Assembly (NCBI RefSeq): GCF_004125265.1
Contig: NZ_RDTE01000003.1
Location: 1-64,000, forward strand
Direction of reading: 5' to 3'
Length of the DNA stretch: 64,000 nucleotides
From: Streptomyces lydicus
GTDB taxonomy: Bacteria > Actinomycetota > Actinomycetes > Streptomycetales > Streptomycetaceae
Shown here: positions 58,515-64,000 of the stretch, piece by piece
Layout of the letters: each line of letters begins with the position of its first letter
Numbering within the stretch: position 1 is the first letter of the stretch
The notes under the pieces: generated by a model
The model's input: the letters and a program-made list of their open reading frames with translations, nothing else
The model's database searches: none
Told to the model about the DNA's origin: nothing
Made by a program: the position numbers and the translations under genes

Positions 58515-61304
58515 ATGGATCACCGCAGTACCGATCGCACCGCGCCCGCCGCGCAGCCCGCTCGCGTCGCCGGGCACGCACTGGTCGGCCGCGAGGCCGA
58601 GATGGAGCTGCTCGGTGCCTTTCTCGCCGGTGTTCCGCGTCTGGGCGGGTCGCTGGTGGTGCTCGGCGAGCCGGGCGTCGGCAAGACGGCGTTGCTGGCC
58701 GCGGTCGCCGGGCAGGCCGGGGCCGCGGGGATGCAGGTGCTGCATGCGACGGGCGTGCAGTACCGGGCGCAGACCAGCTACGGCGCACTGCGGCAGTTGC
58801 TGACGTCGGTGCCCGAAGGCCGGGCGGCAGTGGCGGACCTGCCCGCCCTCGCCGCGGCCCTGGACTTCAAGCGGGGCAGGGCACCCGGGCAGGACGCGGT
58901 CGCCGAGGCCGTCATCACTCTGGTGGCAGAGCTGTCCCGCAAACAGCCGGTGCTGCTGGTGCTGGACGACGCACAGTGGCTGGACCGGGCCAGCGCCGCC
59001 GTCCTGGGCCGGGTGGTGCGCCGGCTCCCTTACTCCGGTGCGGGCACGGTGTGTTCGGTCCGGCTCGGCGACGAAGGCTTCTTCGACCACAGCGGCCTTC
59101 CGCTGCACGAGCTGGGGCCCCTCGGCGAGGCCGCGTCCGAGGAATTGCTCGGCCTGCGTTTCCCGGCGCTGGCCCCCCGCGTGCGCCGGCGGCTGATGGC
59201 CGACGCCGAGGGCAATCCGCTGGCGCTCCTGGAGCTCCCCGCTGCCCTCACCGGTTCCCAGCGCACCGCGTCCCATGCCCTCCCCCCACGCCTTCCGCTG
59301 ACCCAGCGCCTGCAGGCGACGTTCGCCTCCCGGATCGCGGGACTGCCGGCGCCGACCCGGCACCTGCTGCTGGTGGCTGCGCTGGAGGGCAGCGGCAACC
59401 TGCTGATCGTGCGCCGGGCAGTGGAAGGGCGGTGCGGCCTGAAGCACCTGGCCCCCGCGGAGCGGCTCCGGCTGGTGCACGTCGAGGAGGCCACCGGGCG
59501 GTTGGCGTTCCGGCACTCGCTCATGCGCTCCGCGGTGGTGGACCTGTCCACCAGCGACCAGCGCCGCAGCGCCCATCGTGCGCTCGCGGAGGCCTGGACC
59601 GGTGTCCCCGAGCAGCGGGCCTGGCACCTGGCGCAGGCCGCGGTCGACCCCGACGAGCAGATCGCCGACCTCCTCGAAGAAGCCGCGGGCATCAGCGCCC
59701 GGCGCGGTGACGGTCCCAACGCGGTGGCAGCGCTGGTGCGCGCCGCCGAGCTGAGTCCGGCCGCCGCCGAGCGGGCCCGGCGACTCGCACAGGCGGCGTA
59801 CCTCGGCACGATCCTCACCGGTGGGGTGCGCGACGTGCCCCGCCTGCTGGACGACGCCCGCCGGGCCGCGCCGGACGGTTCTTCCCTGGCCGGCGCGGTG
59901 GCCACCGCGCTGTACCTGCTGAACAGCTATGGCGATGTCGACACCGCCCACCGTCTGCTGTCCGGCGCGATCGCGCTCCAGCCCGAACCGTACGACCCGG
60001 CTGACGCGACGGTGCTCGAAGCCCTGTCCTCCCTGCTGCTCGTGTGCGTCTACGGGGCCAGAAGCGAGCTGTGGGCCGGGTATGACACGGCGGCGGCGAA
60101 GTGCACCGCCCTCCCGGACACGCTGCGGCTGTTACGGGCTACCTTCGCCGACCCGGTCCGCGCCCTCCCGTCGGACTGGGCCGCGCTCGACGCCGCCGTC
60201 GATGCGCTGCCCGGCACGTCCGACCCGGTCCGGATCGTGCGGATCGGCACCGCCGGCGCGTACGCGGACCGCCTCGGCGCCATGGACGAGCCGCTGCGGC
60301 GTACCGCGCGGGGCGGCCGCTCCGGGGAGAACAACTTCCCCGCCATCCAGGCCTCGTTCCTGTGGGGCAGCCACGCCTGGTTCACCGGCCAGTGGGCGGA
60401 ACTGCGCGAAGTGGTCGGCGACGGGCTGGCCCTGTGCGAGGAGTACCGGTATCCGCTGCGCGCCTGGACCGGGAAGTTCGTGCTCGCGTGCGTGTCCGCG
60501 GCCTGCGGGGACTTCACCACCGCCCACGCCTTCGCCGACCAGATGGATCAGTGGGGCGGATCCCGCCGCGCCCACGCCATCACCTGCTACGCCGCGCACG
60601 CCAAGACGCTCATCTCCCTGTCCCAGGGGGACTTCGACGAGGCGTACCACCAGGCGTGCCGGATCACACCGGCCGGCACCTTCGCGCCGTTCACCGGACA
60701 CGCCCTGTGGGCGTTGCTCGACCTGGCGGAGGCGGCGGTGCGAACCGGTCGGCGCGACAAAGCCCTTGAGCATGTGCGGGCGGCCCGGGACGCCGGTCTC
60801 GACGCCGTGTCACCGCGCCTGCGCATGGTCCTGTCCGCCTGTGCCGCGCTGGCGGCGGAGGACGACAGCGAGGCGTCCGGCGGCTTCGGCGAGGCGCTGG
60901 CCGTCGAGGGTGCCGAGCGCTGGCCCTTCGACCACGCCCGCATCCACCTGGTCCACGGTGAGCGCCTGCGCCGCGGACAGGCCCCGGCCCGGGCCCGCCG
61001 CCACCTGCGCACGGCCGCGGAGGTCTTCCGGCGGCTGGGCGCCGCCCCCTGGTCCGCCCGGGCCGAGCAGGAACTGCGCGCCTGTGGCGGTCCGGTAGGT
61101 GCCCGCCCCGGTGCCGCCCTGACCCCTCAGCAGCGGGAGATCGTGGCCCTGGCCGCCGCCGGTCTGTCCAACAAGCAGATCGCCGGGAAGCTCTTCCTGT
61201 CACCGCGTACCGTCTCCACCCACCTCTACCAGGCGTTCCCCAAACTGGGCGTGACCTCACGGGCGGGCCTGCGTGACGCGCTGGAACGGCTGCCCGGCCC
61301 CTGA
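58515..61304 (+). CDS. LAL-type (large ATP-binding LuxR) transcriptional regulator
   Basis: A 929-residue regulator. Walker A GEPGVGKT (51-58) and Walker B VLLVLDDAQWLDRAS (~147-160) form the AAA/STAND ATPase. A long helical, TPR-like middle follows (HRALAEAWTGVPEQRAWHLA, LSQGDFDEAYHQACRITPAG). At the C-terminus (~865-925) is a LuxR HTH: LTPQQREIVALAAAGLSNKQ, IAGKLFLSPRTVSTHLYQAF. Such regulators activate catabolic or antibiotic genes in response to a small molecule. ATG 58515 follows AAGGGG; GTG 58509 is possible. It stands before the hydrolase gene, which may be a target. Confidence 0.88.
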   Translation: MDHRSTDRTAPAAQPARVAGHALVGREAEMELLGAFLAGVPRLGGSLVVLGEPGVGKTALLAAVAGQAGAAGMQVLHATGVQYRAQTSYGALRQLLTSVPEGRAAVADLPALAAALDFKRGRAPGQDAVAEAVITLVAELSRKQPVLLVLDDAQWLDRASAAVLGRVVRRLPYSGAGTVCSVRLGDEGFFDHSGLPLHELGPLGEAASEELLGLRFPALAPRVRRRLMADAEGNPLALLELPAALTGSQRTASHALPPRLPLTQRLQATFASRIAGLPAPTRHLLLVAALEGSGNLLIVRRAVEGRCGLKHLAPAERLRLVHVEEATGRLAFRHSLMRSAVVDLSTSDQRRSAHRALAEAWTGVPEQRAWHLAQAAVDPDEQIADLLEEAAGISARRGDGPNAVAALVRAAELSPAAAERARRLAQAAYLGTILTGGVRDVPRLLDDARRAAPDGSSLAGAVATALYLLNSYGDVDTAHRLLSGAIALQPEPYDPADATVLEALSSLLLVCVYGARSELWAGYDTAAAKCTALPDTLRLLRATFADPVRALPSDWAALDAAVDALPGTSDPVRIVRIGTAGAYADRLGAMDEPLRRTARGGRSGENNFPAIQASFLWGSHAWFTGQWAELREVVGDGLALCEEYRYPLRAWTGKFVLACVSAACGDFTTAHAFADQMDQWGGSRRAHAITCYAAHAKTLISLSQGDFDEAYHQACRITPAGTFAPFTGHALWALLDLAEAAVRTGRRDKALEHVRAARDAGLDAVSPRLRMVLSACAALAAEDDSEASGGFGEALAVEGAERWPFDHARIHLVHGERLRRGQAPARARRHLRTAAEVFRRLGAAPWSARAEQELRACGGPVGARPGAALTPQQREIVALAAAGLSNKQIAGKLFLSPRTVSTHLYQAFPKLGVTSRAGLRDALERLPGP

Positions 61305-61411
61305 CGCAACCACCCGCGGAACTACGTCATTTGACGGGGGCGGCCCGGCCGGCGGCGTTCCTACAGTGCTCGGCACGAGCCGCACATCCCGGCTCGGACA
61401 ACCCTGGAGGA

Positions 61412-62107
61412 ATGATGAGCGACAGCGCACCGCGCGGGAGTGTCGTGCTCGTCCACGGAGGCTTTGTGGACGGTTCGGGATGGCAGGGGGTGTACGAAAC
61501 CCTGAAGGCCGACGGCTACACCGTGGCCGTCGTACAGAACCCCACCCTCTCCCTGGAAGGCGACGTGGCCGCCACCCGTCAGGTCATCGACGCCCAGCCG
61601 GGACCGGTGACCCTGGTCGGCCACTCCTACGGCGGAGTGGTGATCACCGAGGCGGGCAACCACCGGAAGGTGACAGCGCTGGCCTACATCGCCGCGTTCG
61701 CGCCCGACAAGGGCGAGTCGGTCAACACCCTGATCGCCAACCCGCCGCCCGGCGCCCCGGTCCCGCCGATCCTGCCGCCGAACGAGGGCTTCCTCTTCCT
61801 GGACCGCGACAAGTTCGCCGGCTCCTTCGCCGGCGACCTGCCGCCTGCCCAGGCCGGGTTCATGGCCGACTCGCAAGCCCCCTGGGGTCTGGAGGCGGCC
61901 GGCGGCGCGGTCGCCACGCCGGCCTGGCGAACCAAGCCCGCCTGGTACCTGGTGGCCACCGACGACCGCATGATCCCGCCGCCCGCACAGCGCGCGATGG
62001 CCGAGCGGATCGGCGCACAGACCGTGGAAGTGGCCGGCAGCCACGCGATCTACGTCTCCCAGCCCGCCGCCGTCGCCAACCTGATCAAACAGGCCGCCGC
62101 CGGCTGA
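61412..62107 (+). CDS. Alpha/beta hydrolase
   Basis: A 231-residue alpha/beta hydrolase. VVLVHGGFVDGSGWQGVYET holds the oxyanion His-Gly, GHSYGGVVITEAG the nucleophile Ser, VATDDRMIPPPAQRAMAERI the probable acid and AGSHAIYVSQPAAVANLI the catalytic His. It resembles small esterases related to salicylate/methylesterase-like or RsbQ-like proteins. Ribosome binding site CTGGAGG directly before two ATGs (61412 and 61415). Possibly cotranscribed with or controlled by the LAL regulator upstream. Confidence 0.85.
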   Translation: MMSDSAPRGSVVLVHGGFVDGSGWQGVYETLKADGYTVAVVQNPTLSLEGDVAATRQVIDAQPGPVTLVGHSYGGVVITEAGNHRKVTALAYIAAFAPDKGESVNTLIANPPPGAPVPPILPPNEGFLFLDRDKFAGSFAGDLPPAQAGFMADSQAPWGLEAAGGAVATPAWRTKPAWYLVATDDRMIPPPAQRAMAERIGAQTVEVAGSHAIYVSQPAAVANLIKQAAAG

Positions 62108-62140
62108 CCACACCCGAAGACCGCTCCCCGGCAGCGCCGG

Positions 62141-62293
62141 ATGCCCCGCCCGCCCAAGTCCGGCATCGTCCCGGTCCACGACGACTTCGCCGAGGCCTCG
62201 AACTGGAACGGCGTCATAACCCGGCTGCAGAAAGACGGGGATCCAGTCATCGCCCCGGCCAGTCCGCCGACGGGCGGGCGCCGGCCGGACTGA
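62141..62293 (+). pseudogene. N-terminal remnant of a second alpha/beta hydrolase
   Basis: A 50-codon frame, MPRPPKSGIVPVHDDFAEAS then NWNGVITRLQKDGDPVIAPA, followed by unrelated Pro-rich codons and a stop. It matches the N-terminus of hydrolases of the type IVLVHGxFAEASxWNGVI; the catalytic HG is changed to HD and everything after the second strand is lost. It lies 33 bp after an intact relative. Confidence 0.6.
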
Positions 62294-62366
62294 CTGCCGG
62301 CTTCGGAGAGCGCCGACACACGGCTTACGCACAGTCAACCGATCAAGCTCAAGGAGTCGTCGTCCC

Positions 62367-63629
62367 ATGTCCTTACCGCGCCGCATGATCGCCGTACTCT
62401 TCACGCTCGCCTGCCTGTACGGCCTGCCGGCCACCGGCGGCGGCACCGCGCACGCAGCCAACCCGGAAACCAACCGCGTCGCCACCTGGAACATGCAGGT
62501 CGGCCGCGACCGCTGGCAGGGCGCGGCGGCCATCGCCCGGGACAACACCGTGCTCGCCCTCCAGGAGGTTCCCAACGAACCACCGGCCGGAGCGCGCTAC
62601 CTCGGCACCATCGGCAACACCATCGACCACTACGAGTGGACCATCGCCCGCGGAGTGACCCGGCAGCTCTACATCCTGTACACCACGTCGCGGAACCTGG
62701 CGATCGCCACGGCCTGGATCCCGGGCGAGGTGGTGGAGATCGAGGGCCTGTACCGCCCGGCGCTGATGGTCACCCGCCCCACCGACGACGTCGCGTTCGC
62801 GTCCATCCACGCCGCATCCGGCAACGGGTTCGACGTGCGCCCGCTCGTCCAGAACGTCGCCGACGAAGCCCATGGCCGCGGGCTCAACCACTGGGCCGTC
62901 CTCGGCGACTTCAACCTCACCCCGGACCGGGCACGCCTGCTCGGCCTCCCCGCGGACTCCCGCATCTACAACAGCGGCCAGGCCACCCAGCAGAGCGGCA
63001 ACGAACTCGACTACATGATCAGCAATGTGGACACCGAGGACTGGCAGGCCACCGTCGGGGACAACCGCGGCAGCGACCACTGGCCGGTCTACTTCTCCGC
63101 GCTGCGCGCCGGCGCCCTGCCACCCGAGCTGACCATTCACGCCGACAACAGCGACCGGCTGCTGGACGTCTTCCAGGGCAACGACACCAACGGCACGCAC
63201 GTGGTCCAGTACCACGCCAACGGGGCGGTCAACCAGCGCTGGCGCCTCCAGACCATCGGGACATCCACCTCCACCGGGCACATGATGTACCGGATCATGA
63301 GCAGCGACAGCGGCAAGTGCCTCGACGTCGACCGCGGACAGCAGTCCGGCTCGGGCGACTACCTCAACATCTGGGACTGCCACGACATCGACGGGGTCCC
63401 CGGCTCCGGTGGCAACCAGCGCGACACCCAGAATTTCACCCTCGAACACCCCGACCCGCGCCTGCCCAACCTCACGATGCTCCGCAACAACGCCACCGGG
63501 CTGTACGCGAACATCAGCAACAACGACCGGGGCGACGGCGCCTGGGTCATCCAGTGGCCCGACCAGTCCGGCAGGTTCCCCGCCCCGAACGAGAGCTTCT
63601 ACCTCCACCCGGCCATCGCCAACCAGTAG
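62367..63629 (+). CDS. Secreted CdtB-like nuclease fused to ricin-type lectin
   Basis: A 420-residue precursor. Signal peptide ~1-31 (LPATGGGTAHA|A). Residues ~36-250 are an endonuclease/exonuclease/phosphatase domain closest to CdtB: VATWNMQVGRDRWQGA, VLALQEVPNE with E67, FASIHAASGNGFDVRPLVQN, LGDFNLTPDRA with D181 and N183, NELDYMISN and GSDHWPVYF with D237-H238. All metal and catalytic residues are present. Residues ~258-415 form a ricin-B/beta-trefoil lectin (LLDVFQGNDTNGTHVVQYHA, QRWRLQTIG, GKCLDVDRGQQSGSGDYLNI). It would act outside the producer; DNase or lipid-phosphatase activity is inferred from the family. ATG has a poor but present purine site. Confidence 0.82.
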   Translation: MSLPRRMIAVLFTLACLYGLPATGGGTAHAANPETNRVATWNMQVGRDRWQGAAAIARDNTVLALQEVPNEPPAGARYLGTIGNTIDHYEWTIARGVTRQLYILYTTSRNLAIATAWIPGEVVEIEGLYRPALMVTRPTDDVAFASIHAASGNGFDVRPLVQNVADEAHGRGLNHWAVLGDFNLTPDRARLLGLPADSRIYNSGQATQQSGNELDYMISNVDTEDWQATVGDNRGSDHWPVYFSALRAGALPPELTIHADNSDRLLDVFQGNDTNGTHVVQYHANGAVNQRWRLQTIGTSTSTGHMMYRIMSSDSGKCLDVDRGQQSGSGDYLNIWDCHDIDGVPGSGGNQRDTQNFTLEHPDPRLPNLTMLRNNATGLYANISNNDRGDGAWVIQWPDQSGRFPAPNESFYLHPAIANQ

Positions 63630-63749
63630 TGAGCGTGACCGGGGAAGGCCCGGTTGCCGGGTGACCACCGCAGACGGATGGAAAATCAGGTGCCGGCCGC
63701 AGGAGCCCAAGTGCAAGCGGCCGGCGCACGGTGCAAGGCCGGGCAGCCA

Positions 63750-63787
63750 GGTCCCGGACCTCGGCCCGATCGCCGAGGTCCGGGACC
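63750..63787 (+). terminator. Perfect 15-bp hairpin after the CdtB-like gene
   Basis: GGTCCCGGACCTCGG (63750-63764) and CCGAGGTCCGGGACC (63773-63787) pair perfectly over CCCGATCG. Located 120 bp beyond the stop, it is a strong candidate terminator. Confidence 0.75.
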
Positions 63788-63854
63788 GTACGGGCTCAGC
63801 TCGGCTCACTCCGTCTCACAGCGAGCGTGTGAGGTGGTGAGGTGGTGAACAGCC

Positions 63855-63985
63855 GTCGAATGCGCGGGCCGGCCCTGAGCCGGCGCCGCGGGCACCCCGG
63901 ACATCAAGGCCCGGGAAAACTCCGTTACGCCGTCGAGCAGACCTTCGCCCTGCTCCACCAGTTCAAGCGCCTCGCCGTCCGCTGA
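63855..63985 (+). mobile_element. IS transposase C-terminal remnant (IS5/IS4-like)
   Basis: In one frame: RRRGHPGHQGPGKLRYAVEQ then TFALLHQFKRLAVR and a stop at 63983-63985. G-L-G-x-x-R-x-V-V-E-x-T-F-A-x-L-H-x-F-x-R-L is the conserved end of many IS5-type transposases, holding the catalytic Glu. The upstream DDE parts are absent, so this is a scar of about 40 codons at the window's right edge. Confidence 0.65.
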
Positions 63986-64000
63986 GAACGCCGAACCGAA

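Noticed and set aside
1..64000. CRISPR arrays, tRNA or rRNA genes
   Set aside because: No regularly spaced 25-40 bp direct repeats and no tRNA-like cloverleaf or rRNA sequence noticed; the only tandem repeats are short.

Overview
The window is high-GC actinobacterial DNA, almost certainly Streptomyces. Pointers are the codon use, GTG starts, ATGA/GTGA gene overlaps, a tap–tpg pair (telomere-associated protein and terminal protein of linear Streptomyces replicons) and a terminal-type helicase with helicase-associated repeats, of the kind found next to Streptomyces telomeres. I read it as accessory DNA of a chromosome arm or a linear plasmid, with the telomere probably beyond the left edge.

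Layout. 0-2 kb: 3' end of a frameshifted terminal helicase and small genes. 2-6.2 kb: a Tn7/Mu-like transposition unit on the minus strand: a DDE transposase (TnsB-like), an AAA ATPase (TnsC-like), a small ORF, and a second ATPase whose N-terminus is a TnsB-type DNA-binding region without the catalytic domain. 6.1-7.8 kb: tyrosine recombinase and a Cys-rich partner. 8-11.3 kb: a small membrane protein divergent from an XRE-NACHT-LRR protein (candidate NLR-like defence). 11.4-15.4 kb: a second, truncated helicase copy, then tap and tpg. 15.4-19.1 kb: decaying fragments, including a TniQ-like ORF and further helicase remnants. 19-34 kb: mixed accessory genes: HAD hydrolase, GNAT enzymes, an IS5-type transposase, Cys-rich proteins, secreted lectin-like and inhibitor-like proteins, and a five-gene minus operon with a kinase-like protein that lacks its catalytic loop.

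34.2-49.3 kb is the centrepiece: a class I lantibiotic cluster of planosporicin/microbisporicin type. A 56-aa precursor (41388-41558) has an FDLDLEI leader and a 24-residue core that differs from planosporicin, as I recall it, at three positions. Around it lie LanB, LanC, an ABC exporter and a LanV-like protein (plus strand), an immunity ABC pair, a LuxR regulator, a lipoprotein, a second three-gene ABC transporter, and an ECF sigma/anti-sigma pair. Three promoters fit GAACC-N15-G(C/A)TAC and sit upstream of the immunity operon, the second ABC operon and the sigma gene, so the sigma factor probably controls itself and self-protection. A tandem repeat upstream of the precursor gene is a candidate LuxR site, and a perfect 15-bp hairpin between lanA and lanB would favour the precursor message.

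50-64 kb: a frameshifted gene, a 1.4-kb IS701-type element with intact ends, a gene bracketed by IS5-type ends, a 653-aa propeller protein, a DUF1003 protein, a large LuxR-type ATPase regulator, an alpha/beta hydrolase plus a remnant of another, a secreted CdtB-like nuclease fused to a ricin-type lectin, and a transposase fragment at the right edge. No tRNA, rRNA or CRISPR array was seen. Gene calls rest on reading frames, motifs and family memory; no database search was possible.
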